The notes below the pieces were generated by a model. It saw only the letters and a list, made by a program, of their open reading frames with translations, made no database searches and was not told the origin of the DNA. Position numbers and translations under genes: made by a program. Below, piece after piece: positions 1-5,511 of a stretch of DNA of 17,196 bases. Location of the stretch: assembly GCA_964409675.1 (NCBI GenBank), contig CAYPEF010000039.1:1-17196 (forward strand), given 5' to 3'. The DNA comes from CAYMDD01 sp964409675 (GTDB taxonomy: Bacteria; Pseudomonadota; Alphaproteobacteria; Rickettsiales; SXRF01). How positions within the stretch are numbered: position 1 is the stretch's first letter; each line of letters begins with the position of its first letter.

Positions 1-255
1 GGTATGCGCCACACCTTTGCCAGCATCATGAACGACAGCGACGCATCCGCCGAAATGATGATGAAGCTGCTCGGCCATTCCGATTTCAAGACGACCCAGG
101 GCTATATCCATGCCTTCAAAAAGAAGAAAGTCGTATCCAAGGCCGAGGCGGTCAGCGAGGCCATGCAGAAATTCCTAGCATTGCCGCCGCTGGAAATGGC
201 CCCGGATAACGTCATCAATCTGGCCGATGTGAAAAAAGATACCAAGGTCGGATAA
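1..255 (+). CDS. Tyrosine recombinase (phage/island integrase), C-terminal fragment
   Basis: Only the last 84 codons are in the window; the gene continues off the left edge. The fragment holds the end of the catalytic domain. RHTFAS supplies the second catalytic Arg (codon 7-9). LLGHSDFKTTQGYIH supplies the third catalytic position (His) and the nucleophilic Tyr (codon 103-105). About 50 residues, rich in Lys and Ala, follow the Tyr. The family cuts and rejoins DNA through a covalent 3'-phosphotyrosine to integrate or excise elements. The gene reads towards a tRNA-Phe 3' remnant about 410 bp downstream, the usual placement of an integrase next to its own att site. Its final codons contain one copy of the GATACCAA repeat found through the att region. 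The family call is secure; prophage versus integrative island cannot be decided here. Confidence 0.93.
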   Translation, partial: GMRHTFASIMNDSDASAEMMMKLLGHSDFKTTQGYIHAFKKKKVVSKAEAVSEAMQKFLALPPLEMAPDNVINLADVKKDTKVG

Positions 256-588
256 AGCGGTTGCGCTGCACGGCATAAAATACTACAAAACCCTATGGTT
301 TCCCGCGATTTTAAGCAGGATACCAAAGGCGATTTCAAGATACCAATAGGATACCAAGCGGGATAAAAAGGGGTGGTAATTGGGGGTGTTTTGTGGGGTT
401 TATAACGAGCCTAGAACCTATAGTAATCCATAGGAAAAAGGCTTGAATGTTAACTCTTAGAGGCTATGGTGCATGGATTGAAAATCTCTGTCCCATGCTT
501 GATCGGCTAGGCTGAAACAGGCAGAAACGCAGGGGTTTGGAGGAATGGTGCTTATTGGTGAAGGTGCGAGATACCAGTAAGATACCAA
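238..588 (+). repeat. Six direct GATACCAA-type repeats, candidate integrase arm-type sites
   Basis: GATACCAA occurs at 238-245, 319-326, 339-346, 350-357 and 581-588, with a one-base variant GATACCAG at 570-577. All copies have the same orientation. They sit between the integrase stop and the att core, with four on the integrase side and two close to the core. Tyrosine integrases of the lambda class bind short direct repeats (arm-type sites) flanking the core with their N-terminal domain. Position, repetition and shared orientation fit that role. This is inference; the matching N-terminal domain is off the window. The stretch 256-668 has no convincing gene. Confidence 0.7.
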
Positions 589-656
589 AAAAATAAAACT
601 CGCACGGACGACAATTTTAACCTAACAAGTGCTCGGCGGATTGCACGTTTGCCTAG

Positions 657-681
657 CAGGGATTAGAACTGAAAATCCCTG
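657..681 (+). other. att core: inverted arms around the crossover
   Basis: CAGGGATT (657-664) and AATCCCTG (674-681) are perfect inverted repeats separated by 9 bases (665-673) that include part of the tRNA-Phe anticodon loop. This is the form of a tyrosine-recombinase core site, with two inverted core-binding arms around a short overlap. The right arm is host tRNA-Phe anticodon stem; the left arm comes from the integrated element. Strand exchange in the anticodon loop is typical for this enzyme class. Confidence 0.65.
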
Positions 682-713
682 TGTCGCTGGTTCGATTCCG
701 GCTCCGGGCACCA
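669..713 (+). tRNA. tRNA-Phe 3' half (attachment-site remnant, not a functional tRNA)
   Basis: The sequence from the anticodon loop CTGAAAA (anticodon GAA) to the end matches the 3' half of bacterial tRNA-Phe. It has the anticodon stem 3' strand TCCCT, variable loop, T arm GCTGG-TTCGATT-CCGGC, acceptor strand TCCGGGC (703-709), discriminator A710 and encoded CCA (711-713). No D arm or matching acceptor strand GCCCGGA occurs upstream, so it cannot fold as a whole tRNA. It is best read as the att duplicate left when an element integrated into tRNA-Phe. The intact copy should lie at the other end of the element. Confidence 0.85.
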
Positions 714-975
714 TTCATTGGTTTTTCTGCATTTGATAGAATCCGGAAAACCATATAAAGGCTAAAAAATATAGCGTATTACTGGCCAATGTCATTCAGG
801 CTGGTTTGATGACATCCTAACCAATTTGGGGTGCTTTTCGGGGTATCCGTTATCAGGCAACCCAGAAACAACTCGCCATAATGCTGACTAATACTGCTAT
901 AAAAAATGCCAAGCCTAGGAACCACTGTGCAAGTTGACCGATCACGGGGCATTTAATGATAAAGTCTAGCGCCAC

Positions 976-1422
976 CTATTTTCCCAGCCGACGCTCGATT
1001 AAATAATCGAGCGATGCCTTGCCGGCGCCGCAGATGGCAAGCCAGGTGAATACGGCGAAATAAGTGGCTTCCTCGAAACCTAACAGTGTTTCCAGCGAAT
1101 CGACATCGGCCCATTTTGCCGATATTGTGGCGACGATCATAACGACAGCCAGCGCGCCGCCGCTGATACGCGTCATCAGCCCTAGCATCAGGAACAATCC
1201 GCCGAAGCATTCCCAGCTAGCGACGAATGGCGTCATGAATTGAGGGAATGGGATGCCCCAGCTGCGAAAGTTCTCGGTAATTGCTGGCAGGTTTTGCAGT
1301 TTTGCCCAGCCGGTGAGCATGAATGTATATCCTACGATGATGCGCGCTATGAACGGCCCTGCCCACTCGAAATGGGAGGCGATACGCTGGGGCCATATAA
1401 TGAGTAGCTTAAGCAGCTTCAT
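976..1422 (-). CDS. DoxX family membrane protein, last gene of the bufferin operon
   Basis: A 148-residue protein with about four membrane helices and the DoxX pattern: ARIIVGYTFMLTGWAKL near residue 30, then WGIPFP, a long hydrophobic stretch with GGLFLMLGLMTR, and further helices to the C-terminus. DoxX proteins commonly accompany MNIO/DUF2063 bufferin-type genes, where a role in membrane redox chemistry or export is proposed but not settled. I chose the ATG at 1422 because GAAAGGAA lies a few bases upstream; a longer reading would need a TTG at 1437. The start lies inside the end of the upstream MNIO gene (stop at 1409), a 14-bp overlap that suggests translational coupling. No clear terminator is visible downstream. 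Confidence 0.88.
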   Translation of the reverse strand: MKLLKLLIIWPQRIASHFEWAGPFIARIIVGYTFMLTGWAKLQNLPAITENFRSWGIPFPQFMTPFVASWECFGGLFLMLGLMTRISGGALAVVMIVATISAKWADVDSLETLLGFEEATYFAVFTWLAICGAGKASLDYLIERRLGK

Positions 1423-3091
1423 AATGATTCCTTTCAAAAGATGTATTCATTGTGTTGCCGGCGGCAAGCAGGCCGTTTCGCATCCAGCGCGCGAACCAGT
1501 TGGAGAGCTGTTGCGCTGCTTCCGGCTCCACCTCCGCCAGCGCATCACCGATGCGTTTGCCGCTGAACAGGGCGGCAAGCAAGCAATATTCGGCTTTTTC
1601 CAGCTCCATGCGCCACACCGAGTCTTCGTGGCGAAACACTGCAACGTAGCTTGCTTGCTCGGCTGGTGCGGCAGCTCCTTCCTCTTCCATCACTAAGCGG
1701 TAATAAGCGTTTACCGGGTAGGCGAATGCCATCAGCTGCAAGGCTTTACGGGGAGAAAGCACTGATTCCATCAATGCATCCGGCGTCATTCCTTCCAGAT
1801 GTGTTAGTTGAAGCGGCACTGTTTCTTCCGCGTCGGCCATTTGCGCAATAGAGGTTTGAAAGGCGCAAACAGCGTGCGCGAACTTATTTTCAGGTAAGTG
1901 CTTTTCTATGAAGCCTGGTAGTTTCAGCGCGAACCGGCCAATATTGAAATGCTCTGGCCGTTCGCTTTGCACAAAGGATTCGATAAGCGAGGCGAAAGCA
2001 TTGCTGCCTAAATAATGCTTAAGCACCGGGTAGTCTTCCGCCACCGCGTCGCTCAGGCGCCAGCGGTAGGCGTTGATATACACATTGAGCTGATCTTGCG
2101 GTGCAAAATGCTCCTTGCTGCGAATCCAGCTATCAGGTTTGCTATCAATTGCAGCGCCTTGCATGACCGCCTCCAGCATGAGCAGCTGCGCTTCTTCCAG
2201 CTTCGTTTCACGGTTTGCCAGCTGTGGTGTCTGCAACTGCGCCAACTCAGGCAAGGGGTGATAATGTAAGGCATCGCCGGCAGCGGCTTTGGCCTTGCCA
2301 AGCTCAGCATTGAGTACGTCGAATTCGGGAATATGGTCGTCCCATTCCACCATAGTATTGGGAATGCGGCCTGCGCGATGCACTGTGTATTTGTATAGCC
2401 GCCACACTTCTTCGACTACATGATCGTCATGCGTGTCGATAATATGGGTGCCTTTATTGCTGTGGCCGGAAAGATGGATTTGAATGACCTTTTCCAGCGG
2501 CAGCGCGTCGATATAGGCTTTGGGGTCCAGCCGGTGATTGTAGCAGGTGACATAGACATTATTTACATCGAGCAGAAGGTTGCAGCCCGATTCCTCGGCC
2601 ATGCGGGTGATGAACTCAGCCTCCGCCATGTGCGAGGTTTTGAATTCCAGATAAGTAGACGGGTTTTCCAGCGCGATAGGCCGCTCCAGATAATCCTGCA
2701 CCTGCCTTATGCGGCTGACAATATGCTTAAGCGCCTCTTCAGTATAGGGAACAGGCAATAGGTCGTGGGTATTGCGATGTGCCACGCCCGTCCAGCACAA
2801 ATGGTCGGATATCCAGGCGGGCTGCACGAAATCGATCAGTTTCTTCAGCTTTTGCAGATATTCCGAATTCAATGGATCCACGGTGCCGATGGACATCGAC
2901 ACGCCATGCATTACAATCGGGTAGCGCGCCATCACCCGCTCCAGGTTGCGCTTCGGCCTGCCATGGGTATCCATGAAATTTTCTGAGATAATCTCGAACC
3001 AGTCCACTTCCGGCCAATGAGCGAAGAGGTGAGGATAGTGCTTGGGGCGAAGCCCTAAGCCGAAACCGAGATGCGGGAATGTGTGCTGCAT
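1409..3091 (-). CDS. bufB: Fused MNIO (DUF692) peptide-modifying oxidase and DUF2063 protein (BufB-BufC fusion)
   Basis: A 560-residue protein joining two families usually encoded separately. Residues about 1-285 are a DUF692/MNIO domain (TIM barrel binding two or three irons). Likely metal and active-site residues are H62 (HGVSMSIG), E142 (LENPSTY), D175 and N177 (DVNNVY), H206 and H210 (HLSGH), D219 and H221 (DTHDDH) and E249 (VEWDDH). Residues about 300-560 are DUF2063, the helical precursor-binding partner (NVYINAYRWRLSDAVAEDYPVLKHYLG near 336-362). Known members oxidise Cys in a small precursor to thio-oxazole or oxazolone-type groups that bind copper. The precursor here is the bufA-like gene 49 bp upstream. 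I chose the ATG at 3091 because the family starts near xxLGFGLGLR; a longer frame to 3199 only runs through bufA. There is no clear Shine-Dalgarno, and a hairpin ends 8 bases before the start. Confidence 0.92.
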   Translation of the reverse strand: MQHTFPHLGFGLGLRPKHYPHLFAHWPEVDWFEIISENFMDTHGRPKRNLERVMARYPIVMHGVSMSIGTVDPLNSEYLQKLKKLIDFVQPAWISDHLCWTGVAHRNTHDLLPVPYTEEALKHIVSRIRQVQDYLERPIALENPSTYLEFKTSHMAEAEFITRMAEESGCNLLLDVNNVYVTCYNHRLDPKAYIDALPLEKVIQIHLSGHSNKGTHIIDTHDDHVVEEVWRLYKYTVHRAGRIPNTMVEWDDHIPEFDVLNAELGKAKAAAGDALHYHPLPELAQLQTPQLANRETKLEEAQLLMLEAVMQGAAIDSKPDSWIRSKEHFAPQDQLNVYINAYRWRLSDAVAEDYPVLKHYLGSNAFASLIESFVQSERPEHFNIGRFALKLPGFIEKHLPENKFAHAVCAFQTSIAQMADAEETVPLQLTHLEGMTPDALMESVLSPRKALQLMAFAYPVNAYYRLVMEEEGAAAPAEQASYVAVFRHEDSVWRMELEKAEYCLLAALFSGKRIGDALAEVEPEAAQQLSNWFARWMRNGLLAAGNTMNTSFERNHYEAA

Positions 3092-3099
3092 AAGAAAAC

Positions 3100-3131
3100 G
3101 GCAAGCGGGAATGCTGCCATCCCCGCTTGCC
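3100..3131 (-). terminator. Intra-operon hairpin with U-rich tail between bufA and bufBC
   Basis: On the minus strand GGCAAGCGGG (3131-3122) pairs perfectly with CCCGCTTGCC (3109-3100): a 10-bp GC-rich stem, 12-base loop, then GTTTTCTT directly before the bufBC ATG. This has the form of a weak intrinsic terminator or attenuator. Lowering read-through would give much more precursor than enzyme, as expected for a peptide-modification operon. An RNA-stabilising 3' end for the bufA message is an alternative. Confidence 0.65.
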
Positions 3132-3140
3132 TTCTCGCTA

Positions 3141-3389
3141 TTACTTTGCTTCCGGCTTGCTGCCATCGGTAGCGCAGGAGCCTTTGCCTTTGCAGGCATT
3201 CTTGCCGTCGGCGCCGTTGCCTTTGCAGGAGTTCTTCCCCTTGCAGGCGTGCTTTTCCTTGGCGGGCTGGGTTTTCTCCGCCTGGGTCATAGCTGAGCCA
3301 TGGTCATCGGCGGCAAAAGCAGGCATAACGAACGCACTGCTCATTAAACCGGCGAGAGCGGCTACGGCCAGACTTTTTGAATTATTCAT
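3141..3389 (-). CDS. bufA: Bufferin-type RiPP precursor, secreted, four Cys
   Basis: An 82-residue protein with an N-terminal Sec signal peptide (1-26, MNNSKSLAVAALAGLMSSAF then VMPAFA, predicted cut before A27). The mature part is small, Lys/Gly-rich and low in complexity, with Cys at 49, 55, 66 and 72. They form two CX5C units (CKGKNSC and CKGKGSC), each with a CKGK core. This is the pattern of the BufA2-like bufferin precursors found beside DUF692, DUF2063 and DoxX genes; the Cys residues are the expected sites of modification and copper binding in the periplasm. The start at 3389 is supported by AGGAGA six bases upstream. A SigF-type promoter lies at 3448-3476. Family assignment rests on motif and context; the modification itself is inferred. 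Confidence 0.85.
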   Translation of the reverse strand: MNNSKSLAVAALAGLMSSAFVMPAFAADDHGSAMTQAEKTQPAKEKHACKGKNSCKGNGADGKNACKGKGSCATDGSKPEAK

Positions 3390-3447
3390 GGTAATCTCCT
3401 GTGTGGAATGGTGAAATAACATCGGCAAACTGCCCATGTTACCTCTC

Positions 3448-3476
3448 TATTCGCAGTATAAGCTGCAACGGTTACA
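3448..3476 (-). promoter_or_regulatory. SigF-type ECF promoter of bufA operon
   Basis: The minus strand reads TGTAACC (3476-3470), a 16-base spacer, then CGAATA (3453-3448). I recall the SigF promoter form in Caulobacter as close to TGTAACC-N16-CGAA. The site lies 59 bp upstream of the bufA ATG and just after nrsF. The same element recurs facing the opposite way at 4673-4701, which makes chance unlikely. Confidence 0.8.
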
Positions 3477-3492
3477 GCGATGTTTAAAAAAA

Positions 3493-4134
3493 TCACCACT
3501 TAAGCAGATACCGGCCCGCCAGCGCGCCGAGCGTGGCAAAAGACAGCGTTGGCAGGTAGTGCCAGATGGCCAGATGCATCAGTGTGTCGTTAGCCTCCGC
3601 CAACCGCAGGGTCAGGCAACCGATACCGGAGGCAGCCAGCACGGCAAAAGAGCCTGCGCGCCAAGGGTGAACGCTTGCGCCTCGGCGCATAAGGCCAAAC
3701 ATAACGCCTGATGGAAAAATCGCCACGCTTGCTATGCATAATGCGCATTCCATGGTATGCCCGCCTGACGGGGGGATGATCATCCGCGCATCCGCCGGCA
3801 TTGCCAATTGAATGAATACTAAGCCTGCCAGCAGCGTAAAAATGACATATGGCAGGTTAAGCATCCAGCGCTTCTGGTGCAGGTCAGGGTACATAGCCAA
3901 AATGGCCGACGCGGCGCTGGCAAGGGTGAGCAGCGCCAGAAGCGCGATTTCTGCTGCGAATGCCGGACGCATAAGCTGCGCCGGTAGGTCCGGCCTCAGG
4001 TGCAGAAGATATTGCGCGCCAAAACCGTAGGCAAGCAGCAGCGCAGCCAGACGCCTGCCGAAATATCCCGGTGGTTTCAGGCGCGGTCTGGGAGCCTCGC
4101 TACTTAACGAAGCAATCAGCGCTGCAGTATCCAT
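3493..4134 (-). CDS. nrsF: NrsF-like anti-sigma factor (DUF1109), six-helix membrane protein
   Basis: A 213-residue integral membrane protein with about six hydrophobic segments (near 26-46, 58-80, 92-112, 128-148, 160-178 and 190-211) and a short cytoplasmic N-terminus. It shows the DUF1109/NrsF pattern: HTMECALCIASVAIFPSG around 126-143, RRGASVHP, and HLAIWHYLP near 187. Cys residues at 130, 133 and 173 match the region where NrsF proteins carry Cys needed for metal or oxidant sensing. It should hold SigF at the inner membrane and release it under stress. It begins one base after the sigF stop, so the two are translationally coupled. I chose the ATG at 4134 over a TTG at 4146. Seven Ts directly follow the stop, without a strong stem. 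Confidence 0.9.
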   Translation of the reverse strand: MDTAALIASLSSEAPRPRLKPPGYFGRRLAALLLAYGFGAQYLLHLRPDLPAQLMRPAFAAEIALLALLTLASAASAILAMYPDLHQKRWMLNLPYVIFTLLAGLVFIQLAMPADARMIIPPSGGHTMECALCIASVAIFPSGVMFGLMRRGASVHPWRAGSFAVLAASGIGCLTLRLAEANDTLMHLAIWHYLPTLSFATLGALAGRYLLKW

Positions 4135-4135
4135 T

Positions 4136-4681
4136 TCATGTTCCAAAGGTATCCCTAATTTTTTTTACGGCGCGGTGGGCGGCAACTTTCACGGCAGATT
4201 CCTTCATGCCGAGCCTCTGGCCTGTCTCCTTGGCCGTGTAGCCCTCCACATGCATCATCGTTAAAATGCGCTGCTCACGCTCCGGCACAATATTTAATAT
4301 GCCATCTACGGATTCGGAGTAAGTGGTGGGTTCGGTTACATCGGCCAGCACTTCGGCCAGTTCGTCAATATCCACTGTCTCGCGGCGCGTCCCGCTGTAA
4401 GCCTTGCGCAGGCTGTCGTTGATACGAAACTGGGCAATCGCCAGCAGCCAGGGCATAAGCGGGCGCTCGCCGTCATACGTGTGGCGCGCTTTATGGATGG
4501 AGATGAGAATCTCCTGCAGTGCATCCTCTGCATCGGCGGCGGGCAGCTTCCTGCAGGCAACACGCCGCAGAATGGGGGTCACCCCGTGCAAAAACCGGGT
4601 ATAGCTTGCGTTATCACCTTCCAGCCCCGAGCGAAAAAGTGCGGCCAGTTCGCTGTATTTATCCGAATGCGATGTAACCAT
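4136..4681 (-). CDS. sigF: ECF RNA polymerase sigma factor, SigF type
   Basis: A 181-residue two-domain sigma-70 family protein. Region 2 spans roughly 25-95, with DALQEILISIHKARHTYDG at 53-71 and PLMPWLLAIAQFRINDSLRK at 74-93. Region 4 spans about 125-178, with a helix-turn-helix YTAKETGQRLGMKESAVKV. It lacks the extra C-terminal domains of some ECF groups. Pairing with a DUF1109 anti-sigma puts it in the SigF/NrsF class, which in other proteobacteria responds to heavy metals or to reactive chlorine and oxidants. I chose the ATG at 4681; a GTG at 4696 in frame is possible and neither has a strong Shine-Dalgarno. The first codons overlap a promoter of the type it should recognise, facing away. 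Confidence 0.92.
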   Translation of the reverse strand: MVTSHSDKYSELAALFRSGLEGDNASYTRFLHGVTPILRRVACRKLPAADAEDALQEILISIHKARHTYDGERPLMPWLLAIAQFRINDSLRKAYSGTRRETVDIDELAEVLADVTEPTTYSESVDGILNIVPEREQRILTMMHVEGYTAKETGQRLGMKESAVKVAAHRAVKKIRDTFGT

Positions 4682-4701
4682 GCGCTGCGCCGCCACGAAT
4701 C
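4673..4701 (+). promoter_or_regulatory. SigF-type ECF promoter driving the small CxxC ORF, msrB and dipZ
   Basis: The plus strand reads TGTAACC (4673-4679), a 16-base spacer, then CGAATC (4696-4701): the same -35 and spacer as the bufA promoter, with a -10 differing at the last base. A start site near 4708 would give a leader of about 55 bases to the Shine-Dalgarno at 4752-4756. The -35 lies over the sigF start codon, so it is embedded in the sigF 5' end on the opposite strand. Confidence 0.78.
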
Positions 4702-4725
4702 CATCTGTAAATAGCTATTTATATC

Positions 4726-4753
4726 ATCATAGAGTGAAAAAGTGCATTCACAA
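4726..4753 (-). promoter_or_regulatory. Candidate housekeeping promoter of sigF-nrsF
   Basis: On the minus strand TTGTGA (4753-4748), a 16-base spacer and TATGAT (4731-4726) approximate a sigma-70 promoter (4/6 and 5/6 matches). Transcription would begin near 4719 and run into sigF. It faces the SigF-type promoter at 4673-4701, so the two start regions overlap head to head. Chance matches of this quality do occur. Confidence 0.4.
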
Positions 4754-4762
4754 GGAGTTACT

Positions 4763-4924
4763 ATGCCAATCGATGCGTGCGCCTCATGCAGTTTTTCCAG
4801 CGCCACTGCCCATGCCGTGCGCGAACGCCAGCAGCCAAATACTGACGCCGCGCACAAGAACAAGCCGGCATCTGCTCCGGCCTTGCGCCCCGATCCTGCC
4901 CGGTTACTGGACATCAAAGCATGA
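4763..4924 (+). CDS. Small CxxC protein (53 aa), first gene after the SigF-type promoter
   Basis: The ATG at 4763 has a strong Shine-Dalgarno (AAGGAG, 4752-4757). The product has 53 residues, with a CxxC at C6-C9 (MPIDACASC), a polar Ala/Pro-rich body and no clear signal peptide or membrane helix. Its stop overlaps the msrB start as ATGA (4921-4924), so translation of msrB is probably coupled to it. I do not recognise a family. It could be a small metal- or redox-binding protein, or mainly a coupling leader. The case that it is translated rests on the ribosome site, the exact stop/start overlap and its place right after the predicted promoter. A further in-frame ATG at 4742 lacks such a site. 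Confidence 0.62.
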   Translation: MPIDACASCSFSSATAHAVRERQQPNTDAAHKNKPASAPALRPDPARLLDIKA

Positions 4925-5427
4925 CGAACAAAATGCAACGCAGGGATTTTCTAAAATATGTGTTTGGCGGCATCATGCTGGCAGGGTTTTTTCCTTACTA
5001 CAACGCAGGAAAGGCATTGGCCGCCAAAGCCATTGCGAAGCTCTCACTCTCCAATGCCGAGTGGAAAACGAGGCTGACGCCGCAGCAATATGAGATCCTG
5101 CGTGAGGAAGGCACCGAGCGGCCTTTTACCAGCGCCCTGCTTGAGGAGCACCGGAAAGGAATATTTGCCTGTGTTGCTTGCGGCCTACCGCTTTTTTCCT
5201 CGGACAGCAAATTCGATTCAGGCACCGGCTGGCCCAGCTTCTTCGATGCGCTGCCAGGCCATCTGGAAACCAGGACCGACTACCAGCTCCTGGTGCCGCG
5301 CACCGAGTACCATTGCGCCCGTTGCGGCGGCCATCACGGGCATGTCTTCAACGATGGCCCAAAACCTACCGGCCTGCGCTATTGCAGCAATGGTATGGTG
5401 CTCACATTCATCCCTAAAGAGGTGTAA
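4921..5427 (+). CDS. msrB: Tat-exported peptide-methionine (R)-S-oxide reductase, one-Cys type
   Basis: A 168-residue MsrB. The N-terminus carries a twin-arginine signal (RRDFLK at 7-12 followed by a hydrophobic stretch to about 24), so the enzyme should work in the periplasm. The MsrB domain runs from about 46 to 166. It has the zinc Cys pairs C84/C87 (CVAC) and C132/C135 (CARC), the substrate loop GTGWPSF at 101-107, HHGHVFNDGP, and catalytic C155 in RYCSNGMVL. The position that is the resolving Cys in E. coli-type enzymes (SGCGWPSF) is T102. This copy therefore probably forms a sulfenic acid resolved directly by an outside thioredoxin-like partner. DipZ, encoded just downstream with a periplasmic CINC domain, is the obvious candidate. 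It reduces Met-R-sulfoxide in oxidised exported proteins. Confidence 0.93.
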   Translation: MTNKMQRRDFLKYVFGGIMLAGFFPYYNAGKALAAKAIAKLSLSNAEWKTRLTPQQYEILREEGTERPFTSALLEEHRKGIFACVACGLPLFSSDSKFDSGTGWPSFFDALPGHLETRTDYQLLVPRTEYHCARCGGHHGHVFNDGPKPTGLRYCSNGMVLTFIPKEV

Positions 5428-5428
5428 A

Positions 5429-5509
5429 ATGTATATCTTTCTTCGGTCTTTGCCCCTGGCGGCGATTGCGGGGGCGGTTTGCGCTTCGGCTAGGCATTTC
5501 GGAGGTTAG
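5429..5509 (+). CDS. Possible 26-aa hydrophobic micro-ORF between msrB and dipZ
   Basis: It starts with ATG at 5429, one base after the msrB stop, with AGAGGTG shortly before it, and ends at 5509, three bases before the dipZ GTG. The product (MYIFLRSLPLAAIAGAVCAS then ARHFGG) has a hydrophobic core like a signal peptide or a single membrane helix, with one Cys. Its last codons contain the GGAGG used by dipZ, so its translation could help or pace dipZ initiation. It may be a real membrane micropeptide or only a coupling leader; nothing beyond position and ribosome site supports function. Confidence 0.4.
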   Translation: MYIFLRSLPLAAIAGAVCASARHFGG

Positions 5510-5511
5510 CA

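Noticed and set aside
625..713. A complete tRNA-Phe gene
   Set aside because: The 3' half is perfect, but there is no D arm, the upstream GCTCGGC is only a partial acceptor match, and the anticodon stem would need a 9-base loop. It is an att remnant.
719..753. Terminator hairpin TGGTTTT...AAAACCA after the tRNA remnant
   Set aside because: It is AT-rich with a loop of about 20 bases and no T run; too weak to claim.
3092..3199. Longer N-terminus for the MNIO gene (start at 3199)
   Set aside because: The extra residues come from the bufA 3' end and the hairpin read in another frame, with no family similarity. The MNIO domain starts normally at 3091.
4682..4696. GTG start for sigF at 4696
   Set aside because: Possible in frame, but it has no properly spaced Shine-Dalgarno; the ATG at 4681 is preferred with modest confidence.
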